Program-made: the position numbers and the translations under genes
Notes under the pieces: model-generated
What the model was told of the DNA's origin: nothing
The model's database searches: none
The model's input: only the letters and a program-made list of their open reading frames with translations
Assembly (NCBI GenBank): GCA_036677445.1
Contig: JAVBWI010000001.1
Location: forward strand, 1-64,000
Origin: JAVBWI01 sp036677445
GTDB lineage: Bacteria > Bacillota > Clostridia > Christensenellales > CAG-138
DNA length: 64,000 nucleotides
Reading direction: 5' to 3'
Shown: in pieces, positions 33,422-41,857 of the stretch
Layout of the letters: every line of letters starts with the position of its first letter
Position numbering within the stretch: position 1 is the first letter of the stretch

Positions 33422-33859
33422 CTATATGGAGAAATCCCAGCCGGTATGCTGCGTCTGTTCATCCAGAAGGTCCTCTAATGTCTTGCTGTCCAGATAGTCG
33501 TTGATGACGCGGTACAGCCCTTCCCAAAACGGCAGCGTGGGGCAGTAGTCCTTGCGGGGACACCGGTTTTGCGCATCCTCCATACAGGCGACGGGTACCA
33601 GCTCGCCTTCTACGGCGCGCAATATATCGCCCGCGGTATATTGGGCGGGGTTTTTGACAAGCATATACCCTCCCTGCGGCCCGCGGCTGCTGCGCAGCAG
33701 CCCCGCGCGACTCAACGAGGTAACGATTTGCTCGAGATATTTTACAGAGATGCCCTGCCGGCGGGACACATCCTTGAGCGATATCCATTCGCCGGTATTA
33801 TTCGCCGCCAAGTCGAGCATCAGCCGCAGACCGTAGCGACCCTTTGCCGATATCTTCAT
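33422..33859 (-). CDS. Rrf2-family regulator (IscR/CymR type)
   Basis: A 145-residue winged-helix regulator: MKISAKGRYGLRLMLDLAAN, wing helix VSRRQGISVKYLEQIVTSLS, SSRGPQGGYMLVKNP. A three-cysteine motif CMEDAQNRCPRKDYC (spacing C-x7-C-x5-C, about residues 90-104) is like the iron-sulfur ligands of IscR. CymR proteins usually lack it, so this one may sense Fe-S status or oxygen rather than the cysteine synthase complex. ATG 33857-33859 is taken because GGGGGC lies 7 bases upstream. A GTG two codons earlier is the alternative. Upstream of cysK in one operon, with a palindrome in its own promoter. Confidence 0.9.
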   Translation of the reverse strand: MKISAKGRYGLRLMLDLAANNTGEWISLKDVSRRQGISVKYLEQIVTSLSRAGLLRSSRGPQGGYMLVKNPAQYTAGDILRAVEGELVPVACMEDAQNRCPRKDYCPTLPFWEGLYRVINDYLDSKTLEDLLDEQTQHTGWDFSI

Positions 33860-33880
33860 ACGCACGCCCCCTTTTTTACT

Positions 33881-33909
33881 AATATACCACGGGCATACTA
33901 TGCAATCAA
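33881..33909 (-). promoter_or_regulatory. Promoter of the Rrf2-cysK operon with palindrome in the spacer
   Basis: Minus strand: TTGATT (33904-33909), 17-base spacer, TATATT (33881-33886). The spacer contains the perfect 11-bp palindrome GCATACTATGC (33893-33903), a likely binding site for the Rrf2 protein itself, giving autorepression. Confidence 0.72.
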
Positions 33910-33913
33910 CGGC

Positions 33914-34200
33914 CTGTAAGGCTGTTGACCCAGGCCGCTGACAAGTCCTGCGGACTTAATCAGCGGGTTTTCTGTAGGTTAAAAGTGCGCTTTCACACAC
34001 TTTTTTCCGCAAATCTGACGCGCATGTCGTCAGATTTGATTAAATGTGGGAGGCTTCCCGCAGGGAAGCGGGTTCGTTGGCTCATGGGAGCCAAAATCGA
34101 TCCTGTAAATCGATTTTAGAACCCCGAGTACCTTGCTTCTGACCCCCCACGACCCCCACAAGGAGGATGTTTGCAGCACGCTAAATCAACAGCCTTACAG
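33914..34200 (-). repeat. Structured intergenic element, copy R5 (variant)
   Basis: Closed by a perfect 15-bp inverted repeat CTGTAAGGCTGTTGA (33914-33928) and 34186-34200. Inside: CCGCTGA with TCAGCGG plus nested AGTCC/GGACT; AAAAGTG with CACTTTT; conserved-loop hairpin AAATCTGACG (34011-34020) with CGTCAGATTT (34028-34037) around CGCATGT; AATCGAT with ATCGATT. The right arm runs into malY, so the last codons of that gene come from the element. The order and some stems differ from R1-R4. Confidence 0.75.
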
Positions 34201-35370
34201 GCTGTTGACCGCCTTTTCCAATTGGCCGAGCGCCTGCCTTAGCACCGATCGCGGGCAGGCAATGTTGATACGTTCAAAGCCGTCGCCCTCCGGACCAAAC
34301 ATGGAGCCGGAATCCAGCCACAGCCTGGCCCTGTCGACGATCAGGCGCTCGAGCGCTTCTTTTGAAAGGCCGAGCGCGCGAAAATCCAACCACAGCAGAT
34401 ATGTTCCTTCCGGCTCCACCAGTTTAACCTGCGGCAGCTTCGCGGCAAGATACTCACGGGTAAAATCCAAGTTGCCTTTGAGATAAGCAAGTAATTCTTC
34501 CAGCCATTGTGCGCCGTATTGATATGCCGCGCGCACGCCCGCAAGGCTGAATGCACCGGGGTGCGAATAGCCGGTGGCGCCCACCGCGCGGCGCACCTTC
34601 TGCCGCAGATCCGGGTTGGGCACGATCATGTTGGCAAGCTGCAGCCCCGCGAGATTGAACGTTTTGCTGGGCGCTGTGCAGAGTATGCAGTTCTGTTCGA
34701 ACGCCGCGCCAAGGGCTGGGAACATGGTATGCCTGTAGCCGGGGAATGTGAAATCGCAATGGATCTCATCGCTGAGCACGACGACGCCGTGCCGCGCGCA
34801 GATCTCGCCCACACGCATAAGCTCGTCTTTGCTCCACACGCGGCCCACGGGGTTGTGCGGGCTGCACAGTATGAAGAGCTTGACGTTTTCTTCTGTGATT
34901 TTGCGCTCGAAATCCACAAAGTCCATCTCATACCGTCCGTTTTTATAACAGAGCGGGTTGTTGACGAGACGGCGGTCATTTCTTTGGATCATATTCGTGA
35001 ACGGATAATACACGGGCCGCTGTATCAGAACGCCCTCCCCCGCCTGTGTAACCGCATTGATCGCCGTCGCCACCGCGAACACGACGCCGGGGGCAAACAG
35101 CAGCCACTCCGGCTGGAATGTCCACCCGTGCCGCTGTGCGAACCATGCCTGTATGGGTTTGATATCTTCCGGTTTTGCGTCGGTATACCCGAATATGCCG
35201 TGGTCGACGACGGCATGCAGCGCACGGATTACCTCCGGCGGGGCCGCAAAATCGGTATCCGCCACCCACAGCGGCAGGGCGTCGGCGGGATACCCCCGCT
35301 CCAAAGCGAAATCATACTTCAGGCTGTTGGTGCCGCGGCGATCCACGACGGCGTCAAAATCATATTTCAC
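34195..35370 (-). CDS. MalY/PatB-type PLP aminotransferase / cystathionine beta-lyase
   Basis: A 391-residue fold-type I PLP enzyme. Most of this MalY/PatB subgroup cleave C-S bonds of cystathionine or cysteine S-conjugates. Motifs: LPLWVADTDFAAPPEVIRAL near the N-terminus, NPLCYKNGRYEMDF, CSPHNPVGRVWS, VVLSDEIHCDF (Asp that binds the PLP nitrogen), APSKTFNLAGLQ (PLP-Lys) and RINIACPRSVL (carboxylate-binding Arg). GTG start 35368-35370 with GGGAG 10 bases upstream. The final residues VNSL plus the stop lie within repeat arm R5. Near cysK, so a sulfur amino-acid role fits. Confidence 0.9.
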   Translation of the reverse strand: MKYDFDAVVDRRGTNSLKYDFALERGYPADALPLWVADTDFAAPPEVIRALHAVVDHGIFGYTDAKPEDIKPIQAWFAQRHGWTFQPEWLLFAPGVVFAVATAINAVTQAGEGVLIQRPVYYPFTNMIQRNDRRLVNNPLCYKNGRYEMDFVDFERKITEENVKLFILCSPHNPVGRVWSKDELMRVGEICARHGVVVLSDEIHCDFTFPGYRHTMFPALGAAFEQNCILCTAPSKTFNLAGLQLANMIVPNPDLRQKVRRAVGATGYSHPGAFSLAGVRAAYQYGAQWLEELLAYLKGNLDFTREYLAAKLPQVKLVEPEGTYLLWLDFRALGLSKEALERLIVDRARLWLDSGSMFGPEGDGFERINIACPRSVLRQALGQLEKAVNSL

Positions 35371-35435
35371 TGCTGTTTTTCTCCCTTGATTTGCTTATGG
35401 AAGGAGGCGGCGGCCGCCGCTCCTTCCTAAACTGC

Positions 35436-35464
35436 ATTATACCGAGTATGCGCGCTTCGCACAA
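35436..35464 (-). promoter_or_regulatory. Promoter of the MalY-type gene
   Basis: Minus strand: TTGTGC (35459-35464), 17-base spacer, TATAAT (35436-35441), 66 bases before the GTG start. Confidence 0.75.
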
Positions 35465-35470
35465 TACAAG

Positions 35471-35507
35471 AGGCCGCCCGCGCGAGTCTGTATGCGCCGG
35501 ACGGCCT
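35471..35507 (-). terminator. Hairpin downstream of the rubredoxin gene
   Basis: AGGCCGCCCGCGC (35471-35483) pairs with GCGCCGGACGGCCT (35494-35507) with a bulge. It lies 17 bases after the rubredoxin stop and is followed on the minus strand by CTTGTATT. Confidence 0.6.
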
Positions 35508-35523
35508 TCAGGTACGCTTGTAC

Positions 35524-35679
35524 TCAGGCAGGGTTAAACATGTCCTTTCCTACGCCGCAAATGGGGCAGGTCCAATCATCGGGGATGTCTTCAAAAGCGG
35601 TGCCGGGGGCAACGCCATTGTCCGGATCGCCTACGGCGGGGTCATACTCATACCCACAGACGGAACAGACGTAAATCAT
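35524..35679 (-). CDS. Rubredoxin
   Basis: A 51-residue iron protein: MIYVCSVCGYEYDPAVGDPD, GTAFEDIPDDWTCPICGVGK, with the two CxxCG knuckles (Cys 5, 8, 38, 41) that bind one iron. It carries electrons in the cytoplasm, typically to rubrerythrin or superoxide/peroxide reductases, and length is exactly that of the family. ATG at 35677-35679 with GCAGGAGG upstream. Downstream of a DUF1858 gene by 28 bases, so probably cotranscribed. Confidence 0.95.
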   Translation of the reverse strand: MIYVCSVCGYEYDPAVGDPDNGVAPGTAFEDIPDDWTCPICGVGKDMFNPA

Positions 35680-35707
35680 AACATACCTCCTGCTTATTTT
35701 TTCGCGC

Positions 35708-35914
35708 TCAGGCGTTCTTCGCCGCCAGATAGTCGTTGATCTGGCCGATCAGTTCATCCGCGTTGATGCCGTGCACGGCACAGGCCTGGCCAAGATCCTC
35801 GCCGTGCGCCATCACACAGCCCAGGCAATGCATGCCGGATGCCATCAGGATATCCGCAATGCCGCGGTCCATTTGGATAATTTCCGCTATGGTCATATCT
35901 TTGTTTACTTGCAT
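35708..35914 (-). CDS. DUF1858 domain protein (hybrid-cluster-associated type)
   Basis: A 68-residue protein consisting of one DUF1858 domain: DMTIAEIIQMDRGIADILMA, SGMHCLGCVMAHGEDL, INADELIGQINDYL. The CxxC in a short loop is conserved in the family, where it is thought to bind a metal or act in redox reactions. Exact function is unknown. ATG 35912-35914 with AGGAGG upstream. Sits between a zinc-ribbon membrane protein and rubredoxin genes. Confidence 0.9.
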   Translation of the reverse strand: MQVNKDMTIAEIIQMDRGIADILMASGMHCLGCVMAHGEDLGQACAVHGINADELIGQINDYLAAKNA

Positions 35915-35946
35915 GGGTGTTCCTCCTGTTTACACTATCCTATATG

Positions 35947-36372
35947 CTAGGATTTGATTTCAAATTTGTTTCCGCAACGGGTGCAGGTGACCCTGAGCTT
36001 CCCCTTGCCGCGCGGTACGCGCAGCCGCTGCGCGCATTGGGGACAAATAAAATATTTGTACTTGCGCCGTTCCTCGAACGTGGGGTTCTGCCGGGCAGTA
36101 CGCGCCCTGGAGCCGCCCGCGCGATAGCCGCCGAACTTCGCCTTGAGCGGGTTCCACCATGCGAGAAACTTCGCGTTTTCGCTTGCCCTGGCCGCAAAGT
36201 TGCGGGAGAACATACGAAAGAGCAGCACTGCGATGCATATGGTTGAAACAGCCGTACACGCATAGCGTACGGGGCTGTCGTACCGCAGGAACATCGTCAC
36301 CAGCGCCACGCCTATGGCCGTAAAGCCCAGCGCACGGTTTAAGTGATCGTTCCCATAGCGTCCTTGAAACAT
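35947..36372 (-). CDS. Membrane protein with C-terminal zinc ribbon
   Basis: A 141-residue protein: two membrane segments (about residues 12-30 and 38-56), a basic linker (KAKFGGYRAGGSRARTARQ) and a C-terminal zinc ribbon FICPQCAQRLRVPRGKGKLR followed by CTRCGNKFE (CxxC...CxxC). This ribbon is found in many small clostridial proteins. No activity is known to me. ATG 36370-36372 with AAGGAG 10 bases upstream is preferred over GTG 36381, whose spacing is too short. First of three small genes (with DUF1858 and rubredoxin). Confidence 0.78.
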   Translation of the reverse strand: MFQGRYGNDHLNRALGFTAIGVALVTMFLRYDSPVRYACTAVSTICIAVLLFRMFSRNFAARASENAKFLAWWNPLKAKFGGYRAGGSRARTARQNPTFEERRKYKYFICPQCAQRLRVPRGKGKLRVTCTRCGNKFEIKS

Positions 36373-36442
36373 TATTTGCACTCTCCTTATAATACCACAG
36401 AATGCACAAGCTTAACGCCGCGCACAAAAATTATCGCCGCGC

Positions 36443-38440
36443 TTATTCGCGCAAGAGCAGCATGGCGGTCAGCGCCGGCAGTGCCGCTTCCATACTCCCG
36501 CTCTCACAAAGCAGAGCGCGCCCGGATAAAGCGTCCCGCCAAACGCCGCTCAGGGAAACCGGCACGGCAAAATCCGGCCCTTCCGGCAAATCCTCCGCCG
36601 ACAGCCGCACACTTTGCGGCTCTGCCGACCGATTGCACAGCAGCAGCGCGGCGGCGGGCAAAGACGGTTCAAAAAAGGCGTCAAATCCTTCCGCGGTATA
36701 ACGCAATACCACAAACACATCCGGAGAAAGCGCGCCCATACGGCAATACCCCGCGCGCAGCGCCGCGTTCCCGCGCCGCACCCGCGTTAATGTATGGTAG
36801 GCAGAAAGCAGCATGCCGTCCTCATTGCCCCAAGGGTATGTGCCGCGATTGAAGGGGTCGGCCATGCCGGTAAGCCCCGCCTCATCCCCGTAATAGATGG
36901 AAGGCACGCCGGGCACCGCCATTTGCATCGCGGCCGCGAGCACCAGCCGCGCCCTCGCGAGCGCGAGCGCATCCGGCGTGAGCGAAAACGCCGCCTGCGC
37001 TTCGCGCGTGAGCGCGTCGCGGTCAGGCGCGCCGCCCAGCACGGTAAGGATACGCACGGTGTCGTGCGTGGATAACAGGTTCATCGCCGCGTAATAAAAC
37101 GGCTTGGGGTAACGCTCGCGCAGCGTTTGCAGGCGATGGTTAAGCGCGTATGCATCCGTCTTATGCAGCAGATACGCAGCGACAGCCGCGCGGAACGGAT
37201 AGTTCATGGCGCTGTCCAGCGTATTGCCCTCTACATATTGGCGCATTGCGCCGTAAGCAACTTTGTTGGAAGCATCCTCCCACACCTCACCCAGCAGCAC
37301 GCCGTCGGGATCGATGGACTTCAGGCGTGTACGCAGGCGCGCAATAAACGCATCCGGCAGCTCGTCGGCGACATCCAGCCGCCAGCTTGTCACACCAACC
37401 TCCGCCCAGCGGGTAAGGAGCGAATCCGGCCCATCCATCACAAAATCGAGATACCCGGGGTCGGTCTCGTTCACCTCCGGCAGTTCGGGGAAGCCCCACC
37501 AGCTGCGGTAGCCGTTCTCGTGCTCCTCACCGAAATCGTACCAGCTGCGGTAGGGCGAGCCCTCCGACTGGTATGCGCCGGCTGCAGGGTACCGGCCGTA
37601 TTTGTTGAAATACACGCTGTCCGCGCCCGTATGCGAGAACACGCCGTCGAGCATAATGCGCATGCCCTGCCCTTTTGCCGCTTCGCACAGCGCGCGCAGC
37701 GCTTCGTCACCGCCGAGTATGGGGTCCACGCGCCGGTAATCGGCGGTATCGTAACGGTGGTTGGAGGCGCTTTCAAACACAGGATTGAGGTAGATGCAGG
37801 TAACCCCCAGCGACTTTAGATACGGCAGCGCCTGCCGTATGCCCAAAAGGTCGCCGCAGAAGAAATCGTTTGGCGCATATTTCTCCTGCCCTTCTTCCGG
37901 CAGATAATTCGGCTGCGCCGCCCAATCATTGTGCACCCGCACCCGCCGTCCCAGCGAGCGGTGATAGGCGACGCCGGGGTTTTCTTCTGCTCGCTTAACA
38001 TCCGCACCGCGGCGGAAACGGTCGGGGAATATCTGGTACAGTATCCCTTCGCGGAAAGAGCGGGGCGTCGTGAAGGCGGGGTCGTAAACGGTGATCTGGT
38101 AACCCGGCGGCTCATGCGGATAGAGCTCGCCTTCGCCGCTTTCGCCCCCGTAGCAAAGCACTTCGCCGTCCAGCTGTTCCAGCAGAAAATAGTACCACAC
38201 CAGCCCGGGCTCGCCGGGCATTTGTGCCTCGGCCTCAAAGCGGACGCCCTCCTGTACCGGCAGGCGACGCATGGGGACGCGCCGTTCGCGCCCCTGCACC
38301 CACAGCCGCAGCGTGGCGGAGGCGGATTGAAAGCGCAGCCCCGCAAAAAGCCGCAGCCGCACCGTTTGCCCGGTTTTCAGCGCCCCCTGCGGGGTGCGGT
38401 ATTCTAACAGGCGGGAATGGTGCAGGGCATCCTTTGGCAT
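36443..38440 (-). CDS. GH13 alpha-glycosidase (neopullulanase/cyclomaltodextrinase-like)
   Basis: A 665-residue alpha-glucan hydrolase. An N-terminal beta domain of about 130 residues (CBM34-like position) is followed by the (beta/alpha)8 barrel: GVTCIYLNPVFESASNHRYD, RIMLDGVFSHTG, TSWRLDVADEL (nucleophile Asp), LLGEVWED (acid/base Glu) and LLSTHDTVR (third carboxylate), then a C-terminal beta domain. PYRSWYDF and the small domain after the first barrel strand are typical of cyclomaltodextrinase/neopullulanase. There is no signal peptide, so it acts on imported maltodextrins or stored glycogen, and could feed on the product of the glg genes at 60-64 kb. RBS TTAAGGAG before ATG. Confidence 0.92.
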   Translation of the reverse strand: MPKDALHHSRLLEYRTPQGALKTGQTVRLRLFAGLRFQSASATLRLWVQGRERRVPMRRLPVQEGVRFEAEAQMPGEPGLVWYYFLLEQLDGEVLCYGGESGEGELYPHEPPGYQITVYDPAFTTPRSFREGILYQIFPDRFRRGADVKRAEENPGVAYHRSLGRRVRVHNDWAAQPNYLPEEGQEKYAPNDFFCGDLLGIRQALPYLKSLGVTCIYLNPVFESASNHRYDTADYRRVDPILGGDEALRALCEAAKGQGMRIMLDGVFSHTGADSVYFNKYGRYPAAGAYQSEGSPYRSWYDFGEEHENGYRSWWGFPELPEVNETDPGYLDFVMDGPDSLLTRWAEVGVTSWRLDVADELPDAFIARLRTRLKSIDPDGVLLGEVWEDASNKVAYGAMRQYVEGNTLDSAMNYPFRAAVAAYLLHKTDAYALNHRLQTLRERYPKPFYYAAMNLLSTHDTVRILTVLGGAPDRDALTREAQAAFSLTPDALALARARLVLAAAMQMAVPGVPSIYYGDEAGLTGMADPFNRGTYPWGNEDGMLLSAYHTLTRVRRGNAALRAGYCRMGALSPDVFVVLRYTAEGFDAFFEPSLPAAALLLCNRSAEPQSVRLSAEDLPEGPDFAVPVSLSGVWRDALSGRALLCESGSMEAALPALTAMLLLRE

Positions 38441-38581
38441 TGAAATTCTCCTTAACCCGAAACATGCCTATGTATTCCATCCAGGCCTGCCCGCTTAAAC
38501 CGCTACTTTCATTTTAAGCATGCGTACGGCGCTTCTCAAGCCCGGAACCATAGATGTTTCCAGATTGTCACATTGTGGACT

Positions 38582-39289
38582 TCAAACGCGCAGGCGTTTG
38601 AGTATTTCATCCTTTACTTCCCGTTTCCGCTCGAGCAGGAACAGTATCAGCCCCAGCGCAAACGCCGGAATGATGACGAACCACGACCATTGCAGCTGCA
38701 CCTGCATATCGTTGAACAGGTCGAGCAATATCTCCAGCCCCATCATCCCCACGCCTACGGACATGATCACAATGCCGTAACGCTGCCAGCCGCGCACATG
38801 CCGGCTGCGCCAGAGCAGCACGTCGATAAGCGCCAGTATCCCCACAAGCAGCACCTGCGGCATGGCAAGCGTGATATACCAATCCGCTGACTTGTCCGCC
38901 TGGTTGATGACATACAGGTATAAGAGCAACGCGCAAATATCCAGCATTACCACCGCCGCCGGATGCAGCCCCGTATACACCAGCGGCAAAAGTATGAGCA
39001 CCCACAGCAGCGCCAGGCTCGCCACCACATAGACGGACCATGTAAAGGCGTCCTCATAAACGAGATTTGCCATTACGCACACCACCGCCGCCAGCGCCAT
39101 GATGATGGTGAATATAAACGCGACATAACGCTGCTCCACGCGCGCCTGTACACGCGCGATGTGCGTGCTGTAGGGCCTGGGCAGCGTGGGATCGTACGGC
39201 TCCTTGGGGTTTACGGCCTCCACACCGCAGAGCGGGCAGTGCCGCTGGCTTTTCTCAAGCTCTACGCCGCAGTTGACGCAATAGGCCAT
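38582..39289 (-). CDS. DUF6320 zinc-ribbon membrane protein
   Basis: A 235-residue integral membrane protein. N-terminal zinc ribbon MAYCVNCGVELEKSQRHCPL (CxxC...CxxC), then a linker and about six membrane segments from residue 65 on, ending with a basic tail (ERKREVKDEILKRLRV). This matches DUF6320, which I know chiefly as a neighbour of condensation-type acyltransferases in Clostridia. Activity unknown. ATG 39287-39289 with AAAGGAGGAG. The open frame extends 10 codons further upstream without a better site. Third gene of the module, 252 bases after the acyltransferase, with element R7 in between. Confidence 0.85.
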   Translation of the reverse strand: MAYCVNCGVELEKSQRHCPLCGVEAVNPKEPYDPTLPRPYSTHIARVQARVEQRYVAFIFTIIMALAAVVCVMANLVYEDAFTWSVYVVASLALLWVLILLPLVYTGLHPAAVVMLDICALLLYLYVINQADKSADWYITLAMPQVLLVGILALIDVLLWRSRHVRGWQRYGIVIMSVGVGMMGLEILLDLFNDMQVQLQWSWFVIIPAFALGLILFLLERKREVKDEILKRLRV

Positions 39290-39313
39290 AGGCTCTCCTC
39301 CTTTCCCCGGCGC

Positions 39314-39541
39314 CGACAAATTCCAGCGGATTTGTCAGGCCATCCAAAAACCTCTGTTTGGAAAACCGAGCCGGAATCTAAATCCCGAGGCTTTCAATCC
39401 GTCATTTTGCAGCGACCTGCGCGGTGCAAAATGACACCTTGGAGCGTAAGTTGGCGCGACAGATTTCCTGCGTAGCAGGAAACCGAGCGGCAACTTGCGC
39501 GGTTAATCTCGGCAAAGTGCCTTTGGCACTTTGCCGACGCC
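39314..39541 (+). repeat. Structured intergenic element, copy R7
   Basis: Abuts the stop codon of the acyltransferase-like gene (39542). Hairpins: GACAAAT with ATTTGTC (39317-39336 area); conserved-loop hairpin GTCATTTTGCA (39401-39411) with 39425-39435, loop GCGACCTGCGCGG; GCGYAAGTTG-type outer arm around TTTCCTGC/GCAGGAAA; GGCAAAGTGCC (39511-39521) with 39525-39535. Shares the conserved loop and the AAAGTGCC terminal hairpin with the other copies, but on a different stem. Confidence 0.8.
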
Positions 39542-40801
39542 CTAGGGCTGGTTGCTTTCCACCACAACGTGCAGCCCCTGCCGCACCAATGCCCGAAAGA
39601 ACGTACGCTCCACATACGGCTCGGCAATACTGCGGGTAAAGCTGACGGAAAGCGCATCCCCATAGCTTATCATGCCACATTCCACGGTATTGCGGCGGGC
39701 AGTGCACAAAACAAAATCAAAACGCCGCACAAACCCGCGCATAACGTCGGGCAATTCCACGGAACCGATATTGGAGAGCACGGAAGAATAGACGCTTTCC
39801 CCCGTCAGCTCATACACCAGCCGAATGCTGAGCTTTTTTAAGAACAGCGGCACGACGCGCAGCACGATATTGCGCTCATCCCCCACATTTTTGGAAATGC
39901 GCGCATTCAGGTTCTTTTCTGTGAACATGTAGCGAAAATAGTGGTGCACCTGCTCGAGCGTTTCCTCGAATGTGAACTCCCCGTAGTTGGGATCGATTCC
40001 GGGATTCAAATACTGCGAAAAGTTGCGCAGCGTGCTGGTGGGATAATATTTACGCAGGTTGACCGGCACGCTGACCTTAACGGGCCGCAGGCGCTTTACA
40101 CGTTCGGCTAGCTGCATTTTATACAGCACGTAGAGCAGTGTCGCCGTCATGTATTCCGTGAGCGACACGCCGTATTTGCGGGAAAGGCCCAGCGCCTGTT
40201 TGACGCTGATGGTTCCCGTGGTGACGACGCGCATACCCGTATGCAGCGGCGTGCCGGTGGGATGGTATGCGCGCGGCTCGCTCCTGTTGGGCCGCGCGCC
40301 CATGCGGGAAAAACGCGAAAAACCGTCCTCCAGCTCTTCGGGGTGGGGCGGTTCGTTCAGGTCAAATATACCGTTTTCACAGGGTACCGCGGCGCCAAGC
40401 TCGCGCGCATATTCGGCAAGCAACGATTTAAAGAACGTCATGCCCCCGCCGCCATCGCATACTACATGCGCAAACTCGCAGGAGATGCGGTCGTGATGCA
40501 CCTTGACCCGAAAGGGCAGCTCGTTGGGGCCGACCGGCGCGCAGGGGTTGAGCGTATCCTCCTCCACCAGCGCGCGGACATCCGCTTGCTCCAGATAATA
40601 CCAGAACATGCCGCGCCTAAGCCGCACATAAAAGCCGGGAAAGCGCGGCCGCATACGTTCCAGCGCACGCTGGAGCGCCCCATGCTCCACCTCCTGATGC
40701 ATGACCGCCGTAAGGCGGAACATGGAGGTCCAGCCCTTATGCTGTATGACGGGATAGATGTTGGCCGCGTTATCCAGCGGATACCAGTTTCGCTTTTGCA
40801 A
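39542..40801 (-). CDS. Condensation-domain-like acyltransferase (alcohol acetyltransferase / PapA type)
   Basis: A 419-residue protein of the CoA-dependent acyltransferase/condensation superfamily: two-lobed fold with the HxxxDGGGG motif in EFAHVVCDGGGGMTFFKSLL (about residue 115; catalytic His) and the second-lobe PVKVSVPVNLRKYYP and VYSSVLSNIGSVELPD, where the latter corresponds to the DFGWG-like region. It starts at a TTG (40799-40801) with AAAGGAG upstream and lies 10 bases after the hydrolase gene. It may move an acyl group onto an alcohol or lipid; the substrate is not evident. No signal peptide. Confidence 0.82.
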   Translation of the reverse strand: MQKRNWYPLDNAANIYPVIQHKGWTSMFRLTAVMHQEVEHGALQRALERMRPRFPGFYVRLRRGMFWYYLEQADVRALVEEDTLNPCAPVGPNELPFRVKVHHDRISCEFAHVVCDGGGGMTFFKSLLAEYARELGAAVPCENGIFDLNEPPHPEELEDGFSRFSRMGARPNRSEPRAYHPTGTPLHTGMRVVTTGTISVKQALGLSRKYGVSLTEYMTATLLYVLYKMQLAERVKRLRPVKVSVPVNLRKYYPTSTLRNFSQYLNPGIDPNYGEFTFEETLEQVHHYFRYMFTEKNLNARISKNVGDERNIVLRVVPLFLKKLSIRLVYELTGESVYSSVLSNIGSVELPDVMRGFVRRFDFVLCTARRNTVECGMISYGDALSVSFTRSIAEPYVERTFFRALVRQGLHVVVESNQP

Positions 40802-40811
40802 TTCTGCTCCT

Positions 40812-41732
40812 TTATGACAAGATGTCCGAAACCGGGGAAGCCTTTGTATGCTCCAGCAGATAGTCGGCTATGCCGCGTATGGCGGCATGGCTTTCCGGTA
40901 CGTCAAACACATGAAAGACATGCCACATGCCCTTCCACTCCGAAAGGAGCACGTCCGCACCGTCGCGCCGCATGGCGGCGGCAAGCCTGCGCGCCTCGCC
41001 CAGCAGCAGCTCATGCGTACCCACGTGAATCAGTGTGGGCGGAAAGCCCGAAAAGTTTGCATATACCGGTGAGATCAGCGGGTCCTTCAAATACCTTCCA
41101 TAAGCATAGTACATCGCCGCGCGCAGCAGCTTTTTGCGTTCGAGCAGCGGGTCAATCTGCTGGTTTTCTTCATAGCTCGCATCCGAAAGCGTCAGATCCA
41201 CCCAAGGGGAAAGCGCCGCAATGGCGGCCGGAAGAGGCAGCCCTTCCTGCCGCGCGCGCAGCGCCGTCGCAAGCTCCAGCCCGCCGCCCGCGGAATCGCC
41301 CACAAAGGCGATGCGGGAAGGATGCAGCCCCAGCGAAAGCGCATAGCGGTAGGCCGCAAGCCCGTCTTCGAGCGCCGCGGGGTAGGGATGCTCCGGCGCA
41401 AGCCGGTATTCAAAGGAAAGTACGTTTCGGCCGGTGGCCTGCGCAAAATCCACCGCCAGGGGGCGCGTACTCACAATGCTGCCGGCCATGTACGCCCCGC
41501 CGTGGAAGTAGAGTATTGCCTCCTCCTCCGGCGCGCCCAGCGTGTGAAACCACTCCGCGCGCATGTCGCCTATGCAGTCCTCCGCCACGACCATGTTATC
41601 GGGCAGACGGCTGACGTCGTTCATGGCAAGCAAATCCTGCCCCATGCGCTCCATTTCCAGGCTGAGGTTGTTAAGCAATGGCCGGAAGCCGCGAATGGCC
41701 GCCTGCAGTATGTTGCTGACCGGGCTTGCCAT
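40812..41732 (-). CDS. Alpha/beta hydrolase (hormone-sensitive lipase family)
   Basis: A 306-residue esterase of the HSL family: oxyanion-hole motif ILYFHGGAYMAGS (about residue 75), nucleophile elbow IAFVGDSAGGGLELA (Ser about 150), SPWVDLTLSD, acid in LIHVGTHELLLGEA and His in WHVFHVFDVP. Probably cleaves or transfers short acyl chains in the cytoplasm. RBS AAGGAGG before ATG 41730-41732. First gene of the hydrolase-acyltransferase-DUF6320 module. An inverted repeat (41748-41756 with 41769-41777) lies just upstream of its ribosome binding site. Confidence 0.9.
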   Translation of the reverse strand: MASPVSNILQAAIRGFRPLLNNLSLEMERMGQDLLAMNDVSRLPDNMVVAEDCIGDMRAEWFHTLGAPEEEAILYFHGGAYMAGSIVSTRPLAVDFAQATGRNVLSFEYRLAPEHPYPAALEDGLAAYRYALSLGLHPSRIAFVGDSAGGGLELATALRARQEGLPLPAAIAALSPWVDLTLSDASYEENQQIDPLLERKKLLRAAMYYAYGRYLKDPLISPVYANFSGFPPTLIHVGTHELLLGEARRLAAAMRRDGADVLLSEWKGMWHVFHVFDVPESHAAIRGIADYLLEHTKASPVSDILS

Positions 41733-41747
41733 ATGCGGTCCTCCTTA

Positions 41748-41782
41748 TCGAACACGTGGCGTACGCCGCGTGTTCGAGTTTT
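41748..41782. other. Stable hairpin between prfB and the hydrolase gene
   Basis: TCGAACACG (41748-41756) pairs with CGTGTTCGA (41769-41777), with an inner GGCG/GCC stem; TTTT follows on the plus strand only. On the minus strand it lies a few bases before the AAGGAGG of the hydrolase gene, so it could be a terminator of prfB or part of the hydrolase leader. Confidence 0.5.
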
Positions 41783-41857
41783 CCAAGTCATTCATATGTT
41801 TCTCTCGTGAATAGGGCGACGGAGCGCCCCATTAGCAGTCAAAGGGAAAGAACTTCC

